From positions 62,001 to 126,000 of the forward strand of contig CAIJYV010000026.1 of the NCBI GenBank assembly GCA_903825035.1: a DNA stretch of 64,000 nucleotides, given 5' to 3'. Position numbers and translations under genes: made by a program. This stretch comes from an uncultured Actinomycetes bacterium. Lineage in GTDB: Bacteria > Actinomycetota > Acidimicrobiia > Acidimicrobiales > RAAP-2. The notes beneath the pieces are model-generated. The model ran no database searches. It worked only from the letters and a program-made list of their open reading frames with translations, and had not been told where the DNA came from. Shown piece by piece: positions 17,070 through 25,139 of the stretch (position 1 is its first letter; every line of letters begins with the position of its first letter).

Positions 17070-18015
17070 TTAGCAGCCCTGGCCATCGCTTTCACCGACA
17101 TAGATCGTCTGCCCGCCAGAGAAGGTCGCAACAGTCTGCTCGTCAGTACCGTCCCAGCCCAAATAAGGGCTTCCAGTTGCTTGGTTTACACTCCCACTTT
17201 CGGCAAAGACCTGCGAAGGAGTTGGTGCGCTTGACCAGATGTTCAGCCAGCAGATGGCGCCAAGGCTGGGTCACGATTGGATTTACAAGTTGTATCTTGA
17301 CGGGTCAACCATGTGTACCCGTAAGGTGTACTTGCGCCAAGACGCCTGAATTGAGAAACAAGTTTTGTTGAATAGTCTTTAATTTATCCGAACACCAGCT
17401 GCCGACAGCTGTCCCGGTTGTACTTTTGCTGAAACTGCAGAACGCTGCACCATCGTTGAATACTGCGGAATAGTTAATCCCATGTATTGCATAATTCAAC
17501 TTAAGGCCTGCAACTGCATACACAGAACCGGGCTTTTGTCCCTCGAGTCCAAAGGCTATCCAGCTTCGGTGAGATGCGCCAAGATAAATTTTTAAATTGT
17601 TTAGACTTCGGAAACCTTGAACGCCCATCTGCCATGATTTCAATGGAAGGGACCGCCATATTGAATCACTCCCCATGAGAGGAAGAGAGGTCTTTGCTCC
17701 TCCAAACGAAAACTTGGGGTAACGAGGTGTATTAACAAATACCGTAGGGCCAATTAAAACTGGTGTTGCCACACCCGGCACGGGAATAAGAACGACATTT
17801 TGAAGTGTAATTGCTGCACTCCGATTTGAACTGATTGATATTTGCCAAGGCACAACTTGCCCCGCAATTGATCCTGTGCTCAATGCCTCACTGTCGTTTG
17901 AAAAAGGGACAGGCTTTAGGTAGTTCCATGTCATTACGAGCAAGGCAGCTGTTAGAAGGACTGCTATTCCGAAGAGCAGCTTTGAAGAAGTTGTCTTTAT
18001 GCGCAGGCTGTCTTT
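17070..18015 (-). pseudogene. Decayed gene for a membrane-anchored or exported surface protein
   Basis: The longest open frame covers 212 codons from TTG 17943 to the stop at 17305, but coding-like sequence continues on both sides in other frames. Upstream in frame there are 20 or more residues reading as a basic segment plus hydrophobic anchor (KLLFGIAVLLTAALLVMTW), yet no ATG, GTG or TTG precedes it before a TAA; an ATG at 18023 leads into another frame and stops after 8 codons. Downstream, a second frame gives GASTPYGYTWLTRQDTTCK and stops at 17243, and a third is open for 66 codons to 17070 with GWDGTDEQTVATFSGGQTIYV. The pattern fits one gene broken by at least two or three frameshifts. 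The family is not recognised. Clustered sequencing errors are the alternative. Confidence 0.6.
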
Positions 18016-18117
18016 TTACACATGCCCTAGTTTATTCGCTCCCAATCAATTTGCTCGAGACCAAAAATAGGTCTCTACATGGCACTTTTACACTCGGTCG
18101 CACTTAAACTCAGGTCC

Positions 18118-19146
18118 ATGAAATCAAGCACAATTCGCGTCGGCCTCCTTGCGTATGGTGCAATCGGACATGAACACAATCAGGCAGTTCAAAATACAGC
18201 CGGACTCGAGCTTTCGGCGGTCTGCGATACCAATCCCGAACGCGTCGAGGCGGCACTCCAACTCGCTCCCGAGGCCACCGCTTTCAGTGACGCGATCGAA
18301 ATGCTGGATTCTGGCCTCTTAGATCTAGTCGTTATTTCCACTCCCCCAAATAGCCACTACCAATGGGCGAAGGAGTCATTGCTTCGAGGCATCCACGTTG
18401 TACTCGAAAAGCCGATGGCACTCACCGCTGATCAATGTGATGAGCTGATTTCGTTAGCCTCGGATAAAGATCTCATGCTGGTGGTGTATCAAAACCGGAG
18501 GTTTGATGCGGACTTTGTCACGCTGAGAGAAATTATCAAGTCTGGCGAAATCGGCGACGTGTACCACTACGACAGCTTTGTCGGTGGCTATTCCCGACCT
18601 TGTGATTACTGGCACTCGGACGCCGAAGTATCTGGTGGAGCAATTTTCGACTGGGGCAGTCACTTCATCGATCAGATCTTGAACATCCTCCCCGATGACG
18701 TGGCGCACGTCAGTGGGCAAAACCACAAGCGTGTGTGGACTCACGTGACCAATGCCGACCACGCCGAGGTCACTATTACCTTCCAATCTGGCAAGCAAGC
18801 ACGTTTCATCCACTCCGACCTGGCTGCCGCTCGAAAGCCGAAGTTTTACGTACTCGGCACCGAAGGAGCGATTATTGGTAATTGGGACCCAGCGGGAGAA
18901 CCAGCGGTCGCAGACTTACCCGCAGTGCTGACTGTCCATCACAGCGACGGAACCTCGCGGACTGCGCCCTTGAATCCGCTACCAGCTCATGAATTCCATC
19001 GCTCCATTGTTGAGTTCTTGAATAACGGAACTCCAATGGAGGTCAACGCGCTCCAATCTCGTAACGTCGTGGCCATCATGCAAGCCGCCGAGCAATCGGC
19101 AACGCAAAATGCGTTGCCGGTAACACCCGTCCTTCGCAGGGTCTAA
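18118..19146 (+). CDS. Gfo/Idh/MocA-family oxidoreductase (first of a pair)
   Basis: A 342-residue NAD(P)-dependent dehydrogenase. The Rossmann motif is GLLAYGAIGHEHN, and the catalytic EKP lies in HVVLEKPMALT near residue 100. The C-terminal alpha/beta domain contains GGAIFDWGSHFIDQIL with the His often used in catalysis. ATG 18118 is preferred over an in-frame ATG at 18079 because family similarity begins here. A TACACT near 18089 may be the promoter. The second dehydrogenase begins 3 bp after the stop, so the two are co-transcribed. Substrates are probably sugars or polyols, but this cannot be read from sequence. Confidence 0.88.
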   Translation: MKSSTIRVGLLAYGAIGHEHNQAVQNTAGLELSAVCDTNPERVEAALQLAPEATAFSDAIEMLDSGLLDLVVISTPPNSHYQWAKESLLRGIHVVLEKPMALTADQCDELISLASDKDLMLVVYQNRRFDADFVTLREIIKSGEIGDVYHYDSFVGGYSRPCDYWHSDAEVSGGAIFDWGSHFIDQILNILPDDVAHVSGQNHKRVWTHVTNADHAEVTITFQSGKQARFIHSDLAAARKPKFYVLGTEGAIIGNWDPAGEPAVADLPAVLTVHHSDGTSRTAPLNPLPAHEFHRSIVEFLNNGTPMEVNALQSRNVVAIMQAAEQSATQNALPVTPVLRRV

Positions 19147-19149
19147 CCA

Positions 19150-20094
19150 GTGGACGTTAAGTGGGGATTTCTCGGAGCGGGGTTTGTCGCCAGTCGAGGA
19201 TTGGCCCCGGCCGTCCACGCGGCCCGCGGAGCCACTTTGTACGCCGTTGCCAGTCGAGACCCTCAGCGCTCCGCTGGCCTTGAACCCGAACGGGTCTACG
19301 CAACCTACGACGAGCTCTTGGCCGACGAGGAAGTCGATGCGGTCTACATCAGTTTGTCCAACAGCCAACACCTTGAATGGGTGACCAAAGCGCTCGAGGC
19401 CGGCAAGGATGTCCTGTGTGAAAAACCTCTCGGGCTAAACGCCAGAGAAACAGAGGCGATGTTTGCAACAGCCGCCAAGAATGGGCGCCTCTTAATTGAG
19501 GCCGTTTGGAGCCGATGGCATCCACGTTTCAACCGCATGGTCGAACTTGTTTCCAATGGGGCCATCGGACAGGTCGAGCACATTGAGTCTGCCTTTTCAT
19601 TCACCTCAGAAATGACCGACAACTACCGACTCATTCCAGCCATGGGCGGCGGCGCTCTACTTGATGTGGGTTGCTACCAAGCGCACGCTTGGGTGGCCCT
19701 AACTGGAGGTGCCCCCGATCTTGCAATAACTCAGGTCGAGCGGATAATCGGTCCAACCGGTATTGATTTAACGACTGACGTCCAAGTACTGATCAACCAA
19801 TGCATTACCGCCCACTCAGTCAGTTCATTTGCCTTGCCAAGTCACCAGGAACTGCTTATTCGAGGCACCTTGGGTGAAATACGCGCCGGCAAAGGAGAAT
19901 CATTCTCGACTTGGAACGAGGCAAGCACCCTGTTCATTAATGGCGAAGTTGAAAAATTCCCCGTCACCAATGCCTTCGTCAACATGGTTGAGAACGTAGG
20001 CGAAGTAATCAACGGCAATGGTGGCTGGGTCGTCCCTGGCGCAGACTCAATTCGTGTTGCAACAATTCTCGACATGATTGCCCGGTCCTCATAG
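19150..20094 (+). CDS. Gfo/Idh/MocA-family oxidoreductase (second of a pair)
   Basis: A 314-residue dehydrogenase distinct in sequence from its upstream partner. It has the Rossmann start WGFLGAGFVASRGL, catalytic CEKPLGLNARE near residue 95, and AVWSRWHPRFNRM followed by MGGGALLDVGCYQAHAW, which places it near the trans-1,2-dihydrobenzenediol/xylose dehydrogenase-like branch. The start is GTG 19150, 3 bp after the previous stop. Pairs of Gfo/Idh/MocA enzymes often carry out successive oxidation and reduction steps on one sugar, which is inference here. Confidence 0.87.
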   Translation: MDVKWGFLGAGFVASRGLAPAVHAARGATLYAVASRDPQRSAGLEPERVYATYDELLADEEVDAVYISLSNSQHLEWVTKALEAGKDVLCEKPLGLNARETEAMFATAAKNGRLLIEAVWSRWHPRFNRMVELVSNGAIGQVEHIESAFSFTSEMTDNYRLIPAMGGGALLDVGCYQAHAWVALTGGAPDLAITQVERIIGPTGIDLTTDVQVLINQCITAHSVSSFALPSHQELLIRGTLGEIRAGKGESFSTWNEASTLFINGEVEKFPVTNAFVNMVENVGEVINGNGGWVVPGADSIRVATILDMIARSS

Positions 20095-20201
20095 TCCAAA
20101 AATTCTGAATTGTTGACTGTGTTTGAAACACCTATCAATTTTCAAAGCATGTGGGCGCACGACGAACGAATTATCGCTCTAACACTGCCAATTCAATTCA
20201 G

Positions 20202-20600
20202 CTAACTCAAAGACCGAGCACGAAGCTGGACTACATTTCCCTCGATGTCAACTATGTCAACATGATCAAAGCCATTGAATCTGAATGATCTCGGCGTGAC
20301 AGTTCCCCCGGCGGATTCAGCGGCCACCGTGGCTAGGTTCAAATTGGTAACTTCAAAGATCGGCTTAAACGCGACATCTTCTCGTACGGTTGGTGGAGTC
20401 GAAATATTTATCTCATCGGAGATTTCAGCGGGAATTGACAGAATGAGGAGCTCTGTTCCATCGTTAAGAACTTGGAGTACGCCCTCTTGTTGAGTTAACT
20501 CGGCGCTCAGGACTGCTTCATAAAAACTGGCTAGTTTGTCTGGGAATTTTGCGAAGAGCGCGGTTGCGGAATTTGCCATCGCACAGGTTACCTCGCGCAT
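20202..20600 (-). CDS. VOC/glyoxalase-fold protein
   Basis: A 125-132-residue single VOC domain starting at FAKFPDKLASFYEAVL and ending with FDHVDIVDIEGNVVQLRAR, the usual last strand of the fold. The usual metal ligands are poorly kept, so it may bind rather than transform a ligand. Two starts are possible: ATG 20600, with TAGAAC 6 nt upstream, or ATG 20579, where family similarity begins and GAGG lies 11 nt upstream. It sits downstream of the FAD oxidase on the same strand with a 9-bp gap. Function unknown. Confidence 0.7.
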   Translation of the reverse strand: MREVTCAMANSATALFAKFPDKLASFYEAVLSAELTQQEGVLQVLNDGTELLILSIPAEISDEINISTPPTVREDVAFKPIFEVTNLNLATVAAESAGGTVTPRSFRFNGFDHVDIVDIEGNVVQLRARSLS

Positions 20601-20609
20601 CTTTTGGTT

Positions 20610-22097
20610 CTAATTGGCGAAAATTGCTCTCGTCTGACTTCGAACCGATGGAACTTGCAACGTCACTGCACGACTGAGTATTTGATGTGCGACCTGAGAG
20701 TTGGTCCCAGGTTTTTGCCCTCCCTCGGCCCATCGGATCGCCTCGCGCACGGCCGCACCTCCCAATGACCTAAGTGGTTCGTGCGGGAAGACAGCCGGTA
20801 CGCCCTGCGCCATGCCACCAGTCGTGTCATCGTCACGAATCCCAAGGGCCGCGTGACCTAAAACACGGCCAATGTAGGCACTCGGCCCTACGCCATTGCC
20901 CGAGTAGCCCACACCAAAAAATATCTTGGCATTCGATTCAAATCGACCAACGAAAGGAAGGTGTCCAGGAGCACGATCGACCGCTCCGCCCCAGCCAAAC
21001 GAAAGTGGCACGTCATGGAACTGCGGAAACCACTGACGAAAGTCCTGGGCGACTTCTCGCAACGTTCGAGGATTATCGAAAAGATTTGCGCTCACCCGTC
21101 CAAAAGCACCGATAGATCCTCCACCGCGTCCGAAAATGATCCGACCGTCGGTGCTCACTTGAGCGTAGTGGACCATTTGATTACCGTCTCCGAGCGCCGC
21201 TCCGTTACTCCACTCCAAACCAGCCAGTCGCTCAGGTATTGGCTCGGTGGCAACGATATGACTCGCAATCGGAACAAAGGATCTGCGAAGTTCTTTCCAT
21301 TGAGCGGCCCACGCCCCGGTTGCCAAGATCACTGAGTTGGCCTCAATTGCGCCTTTGGGCGTTGCGATTTTTGTTGGCGATTCCCGAGACATCGTAACGA
21401 GCGGGGTATGCTCAAAAATCTGTGCACCGAGTCGTACGGCCGCTCGGCGCAAACCCCGAACCAAGAGCGCTGGTTGCACCGTGGCGCCATCACGTTGCCA
21501 AGCACCATTCAAGAGATGCGGCGACCCCGTCCAAGTTCGAACCTCATCCGCAGAAAGATCCTGCCAGGCCTGGGCATCACCCCCGCTTCGCCACGCCTGA
21601 CGCGCCGCACTCCACATCCCCTGCTGCCAAGGCGCCGAACTGGCCCACACGACACCACTATGGCGATAACGACTTTCAATCGCGTGTTCTTCACTGAAGT
21701 TCTGTATTCGCTCGAGAGCCCAGGCGGACCGATCTATGAGCCGTTGGGCCTCAGATTCACCAAAGCGTGAGACCATCTCTGTTATTTCGTCGTGCCAACC
21801 AGTAGCCCAACCACCATTCCGGCCGCTGGCGCCAAAGCCGCATTCATCCTTCTCGATGAGCACGACTGAGGCACTCGGGTCTTTCTCCAAGATGTCGATT
21901 GCCGCCCACAGTCCTGTAAATCCACCCCCAACGATGCAGAAATCGGCACGGATGGTCCTGTCTAGCGCAGGTAAAACCAGTGGCTCTTCAAGAGCGAGGG
22001 CCTCATGAAGCCACCAGACGTGCTGGGCTCCAGTGGGATTTTCGAGCGACCGCCGACCCTGAAGCGTTCGACGTGCTCGACGGCTTTCAACGTTCAC
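20610..22097 (-). CDS. FAD-dependent amine oxidase, DAO/PuuB-like
   Basis: A 495-residue flavoprotein of the D-amino-acid oxidase family. The dinucleotide motif is DFCIVGGGFTGLWAAIDIL near residue 52, followed by GFGASGRNGGWATGW, the flavin-contacting loop typical of gamma-glutamylputrescine oxidase-like proteins. VDRAPGHLPFVGR and FFGVGYSGNGVGPSAYIGR form the C-terminal FAD-binding part. The start is GTG 22097. The neighbouring APC permease and SDR on the same strand suggest amine or amino-acid catabolism (inference). The exact substrate is unknown. Confidence 0.85.
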   Translation of the reverse strand: MNVESRRARRTLQGRRSLENPTGAQHVWWLHEALALEEPLVLPALDRTIRADFCIVGGGFTGLWAAIDILEKDPSASVVLIEKDECGFGASGRNGGWATGWHDEITEMVSRFGESEAQRLIDRSAWALERIQNFSEEHAIESRYRHSGVVWASSAPWQQGMWSAARQAWRSGGDAQAWQDLSADEVRTWTGSPHLLNGAWQRDGATVQPALLVRGLRRAAVRLGAQIFEHTPLVTMSRESPTKIATPKGAIEANSVILATGAWAAQWKELRRSFVPIASHIVATEPIPERLAGLEWSNGAALGDGNQMVHYAQVSTDGRIIFGRGGGSIGAFGRVSANLFDNPRTLREVAQDFRQWFPQFHDVPLSFGWGGAVDRAPGHLPFVGRFESNAKIFFGVGYSGNGVGPSAYIGRVLGHAALGIRDDDTTGGMAQGVPAVFPHEPLRSLGGAAVREAIRWAEGGQKPGTNSQVAHQILSRAVTLQVPSVRSQTRAIFAN

Positions 22098-22130
22098 TTT
22101 GGTCGCAACCGCACACTACGGATGTTCGAA

Positions 22131-22670
22131 CTATTTTCCGATGGCGTTTAGTAGCAAGTAACCATCATGAGCGGAGCTCTTGAACTGTGTCTGCCACATC
22201 GAATAGTACTGAGCCACAATCGTCTTTGACTTGGCGGTCTCAAGCGACTTGTAGGTGTCGGCAATTGCTAGTAGGTCACCCCTGTAGTTGTCGTACTTCT
22301 TTTGAACCTTGCTCGGGAATCCACCGCCAAGTTTGTCGATTGCGCCCTGCTGGGCGGCGTAGGCGTTCTTGGCTGCAGCATTAACGCAGTGGTAGTTGGT
22401 GCAAGAATTTGTTGCGGTCAACAAGGCCTTAGCGCCGTTATATTCCGCAAAGAAGGAGTCGTTCGTCGCCTTCTTGAGCTCATGGCTGCTCTTACTGCCA
22501 CCAAAGGCAAACATCAAAGTGGCCGCTATTGCGCCAATAACCAGTACGGAGACAACCGTTCCAAGAATTAGTGGCCGACGAGATCCCCCCACAACATTTT
22601 CGAGCTCGCCACCTTCGGCCACTTCGCCGTTGATTTCGGACTGGTTAGTGCTCTCTTCGTTCTCGTTCAC
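22131..22670 (-). CDS. Single-span membrane protein, unknown function
   Basis: A 179-residue protein. The first 33 residues are acidic and cytoplasmic (NENEESTNQSEINGEVAEGG), a membrane span follows (about 34-56, LILGTVVSVLVIGAIAATLMF), and an extracellular helical domain of about 120 residues contains two nearby Cys (NSCTNYHCVN) that could form a disulphide. No family is recognised. GTG 22670 has AGGAG 5 nt upstream, so it is a conventional leadered start. The gene lies between the FAD oxidase and the SDR on the same strand. Confidence 0.6.
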   Translation of the reverse strand: MNENEESTNQSEINGEVAEGGELENVVGGSRRPLILGTVVSVLVIGAIAATLMFAFGGSKSSHELKKATNDSFFAEYNGAKALLTATNSCTNYHCVNAAAKNAYAAQQGAIDKLGGGFPSKVQKKYDNYRGDLLAIADTYKSLETAKSKTIVAQYYSMWQTQFKSSAHDGYLLLNAIGK

Positions 22671-22726
22671 GAACGCTCCTTTTGTTTCTCCTAGTTTGCC
22701 AGAAAGCCCAGTAAGGAGTTGGCCGA

Positions 22727-23494
22727 TTAGATGACCGGTGAGAGCCCGCCATCTAGGGCAATTCCAACGCCAGTGATATAGGAAGCCCGTGGAGAGAGGA
22801 GAAATGAGACCAAATCGGCAAACTCCCCTGGCGTTCCGTACCGTCCCAGCGGCACCTTATTTTCCTTGGCGAGCTCTACGTAATACTCCTGGAGTGGCTC
22901 ACCAGCGGCTTCGGCACGACGAACCCATTGTCCTGACTCGATTAATCCAATCAATACGGCATTCGCTCGAACACCGTGGGGGCCCTCTTCGAGGGCCAAA
23001 GTCTTGGTGAGCGCCAGCCCCGCTGCCCGAGAGGCGGTAGTTGGCGTGGAAAGTGCGTGCGGGGTACGAGCCATGATGGCCAGTATGTTCACCACCGAAC
23101 CCTTGGTGACCCGCAAAAGAGGAATTGCCCGACGCGTTAGGTGCAGCGCGGCAATCACCTTCAATTCGTAATCATCGCGCCATTCATCATCACTTGAATT
23201 TTCAATCGCAACCCCTGCCGAACGTCCGGCATTATTGACCAGTCCGTCGAGTCGCCCAAACCGGTCAATGAACGCTTCAAGCAACCGATCAAGTTCTTCG
23301 CCAACGGTAACGTCAGCTTTGAAAACGAGTGCAGATTCTCCAAGCCGAGCTCGAGCACTCGAGAGTCGGTCTTCGTCGCGGCCGCAGACACCAACCAGGG
23401 CGCCTTCGGCTAGTAAGCGTTCGGCTAGGCCTAGGCCAACCCCGTCTGTCCCACCAGTGATCAAGAAGGCCTTGCCAGAAAGTTCTAGGTTCAT
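22727..23494 (-). CDS. SDR-family protein with atypical active site
   Basis: A 255-residue short-chain dehydrogenase/reductase fold. The nucleotide motif TGGTDGVG (14-21) and NNAG near residue 87 are normal, and the C-terminus (TGVGIALDGGLSP) is typical of classical SDRs. The catalytic YxxxK, expected around residue 155, instead reads TTASR, so Tyr is Thr and Lys is Arg; the Ser expected before it also lies in a changed context (NILAIMARTPH). A changed activity or a binding role is possible. TAGACT lies 6 nt before the ATG. A strong terminator of the upstream permease gene precedes it. Confidence 0.82.
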   Translation of the reverse strand: MNLELSGKAFLITGGTDGVGLGLAERLLAEGALVGVCGRDEDRLSSARARLGESALVFKADVTVGEELDRLLEAFIDRFGRLDGLVNNAGRSAGVAIENSSDDEWRDDYELKVIAALHLTRRAIPLLRVTKGSVVNILAIMARTPHALSTPTTASRAAGLALTKTLALEEGPHGVRANAVLIGLIESGQWVRRAEAAGEPLQEYYVELAKENKVPLGRYGTPGEFADLVSFLLSPRASYITGVGIALDGGLSPVI

Positions 23495-23500
23495 GAAAAC

Positions 23501-23506
23501 AGTCTA
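23501..23506 (-). promoter_or_regulatory. -10 element of the SDR gene, leaderless
   Basis: TAGACT on the minus strand, 6 nt before ATG 23494, beginning 6 bp after the T-tract of the permease terminator. Confidence 0.6.
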
Positions 23507-23512
23507 GAAAGC

Positions 23513-23543
23513 AAAAAGCTGGGGCCGATTTCTCGGCCCCAGC
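23513..23543 (-). terminator. Rho-independent terminator of the APC permease gene
   Basis: A perfect 11-bp stem (23518-23528 with 23533-23543), a 4-nt loop, then five T on the minus strand. It sits 13 bp beyond the permease stop codon. Confidence 0.92.
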
Positions 23544-23556
23544 AGTGCAACAGCAA

Positions 23557-25002
23557 TTAGAGGTTCTGTTCGAACTCTTCAATCACCGCGTGACGGTCTT
23601 CCTTTGAGGGCATGTTGAAGTAAGGGTTTTTCTTAACGAACCAGTAGTACCCAATTGGGATGAAACCCAGCGCCATCGCGCCAAGGCCAACCAAACGAGT
23701 CGTGTTGTTAAGACCCTTGTAGGCCTCGATGAAGATATAGATCATGAAGAGGGCGCCGAGCAAAGGCCATAGGCCCATGAAGATGAAGTTCTTCACCGAC
23801 TTGAACAATTGACGACGATACAGGATTACTACCGCGAGCCCAGCCAGCGAGTAGTAGATACAGATCTGGAGGCCAATGGCGTTGTATCCGTCGGTCAAAA
23901 TATTTGAAATCGAACCGATCTTCTGACTGCCAATGAACAGGGCTAGGGAGAAAATTGTGACAACCACCGTCGCCACGATTGGGGTCTTACGCTCAGCGTG
24001 AACATTTCCCAGTGCCTTAGGCAGTGTGTTGTCGCGCCCCATCGTAAAGAGGGTGCGAGTTACCTGGATCAAGGTGGTTTCCAAGGTGGCCACCGTTGAG
24101 AGCAACACAGCCACGACAATCAATTTTCCGCCGGTGCCGTGCCAGACAGTCTGTCCGAGAACCGCCAAAATGTCGGCAGCGTTGTTGCTGTTCTGCAACT
24201 GCGCGGGCGTCAAAACGAGGTTCGAGGCAATGGTAAAAAGTTCGAAAAGACTGAAGACCACAATGGTGCCCAAGATTCCACCCAATCCAGAGGTCTTGTG
24301 CGCATCTTTCGTCTCTTCGTTCAAGTTAGCGGTGACGTCCCAACCCCAAAAGTAGAAGGCTGCGAGCAAGGCGCCGGCGACAAAGCCGCTTTGCCCGTGG
24401 AACACCGTTGGAGAGAACCAGTGCCAAGAAAAACTGGTCACGTGGTGCGCGTGGAAGATTGCGACTAATGCGAAGAGGATGAGCAATGCGACTTCGATAC
24501 AGGACATGATGATCTGAACGGTAACGGTTACCGTCACACCAGCAGCAACAGCTCCCACCATGAGAAGGAAGAAGAGTGCACCGAAAACGGTGACCCAGGT
24601 CTTGTTGGCGGCGAGTCCGTTAGAGAACAGACTCAAAACGCTCGAACCCGCCGGGAAGGTGGCGATCACCATGAAAATGAGCGCCGATACCACGAGCGCC
24701 CAACCTGAGAAGTATCCGAGAACGGGGTGGATTGCTCGGCGAACCCAGGAATAAGCCGCGCCGGCATGCGAGTCAGCCTTAGACAGATAATTGAAGGCAA
24801 AGACGATTCCGAACATAAAGAAACCGCAGTACAGAAGTGCCGCTGGTCCGCCGTAGAGTACGGCTCCGAATAGTGCTGTTGTCGTAGCTGCGATTGAGTA
24901 TCCGGGGGCTGAACCAGCAATTCCCATGATTACCGAGTCAAAGAGCCCTAGGACTCCTGAGCGCAACGAGTGCTCTGATGTTTGCTTTGGGGCGTCAGAC
25001 AC
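23557..25002 (-). CDS. APC-superfamily amino-acid/amine permease
   Basis: A 481-residue transporter with about 12 membrane spans. The first span holds GIAGSAPGYSIAATTTALFG, matching the APC substrate-binding helix unwinding motif, and AGAAYSWVRRAIHPVLGYFSGW follows in the usual place for span 3. The acidic C-terminus is cytoplasmic. GTG 25002 has AAGAGG upstream. A strong terminator follows the gene, so it is monocistronic. Transport of an amino acid or polyamine is likely, and the PuuB-like oxidase nearby fits such a substrate, but this is inference. Confidence 0.87.
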   Translation of the reverse strand: MSDAPKQTSEHSLRSGVLGLFDSVIMGIAGSAPGYSIAATTTALFGAVLYGGPAALLYCGFFMFGIVFAFNYLSKADSHAGAAYSWVRRAIHPVLGYFSGWALVVSALIFMVIATFPAGSSVLSLFSNGLAANKTWVTVFGALFFLLMVGAVAAGVTVTVTVQIIMSCIEVALLILFALVAIFHAHHVTSFSWHWFSPTVFHGQSGFVAGALLAAFYFWGWDVTANLNEETKDAHKTSGLGGILGTIVVFSLFELFTIASNLVLTPAQLQNSNNAADILAVLGQTVWHGTGGKLIVVAVLLSTVATLETTLIQVTRTLFTMGRDNTLPKALGNVHAERKTPIVATVVVTIFSLALFIGSQKIGSISNILTDGYNAIGLQICIYYSLAGLAVVILYRRQLFKSVKNFIFMGLWPLLGALFMIYIFIEAYKGLNNTTRLVGLGAMALGFIPIGYYWFVKKNPYFNMPSKEDRHAVIEEFEQNL

Positions 25003-25139
25003 GACAACCTCTTTCTATTTTGGATATCACCTTCTGGGAATATGGACTGGAAAAAAAGTAGCACGAACTTGGGGTTTCATGGACCAAATCGCCACCGGTC
25101 GCCCATTACGCTTAGTGGAGCCAATTCGAAGGAAAAAAC

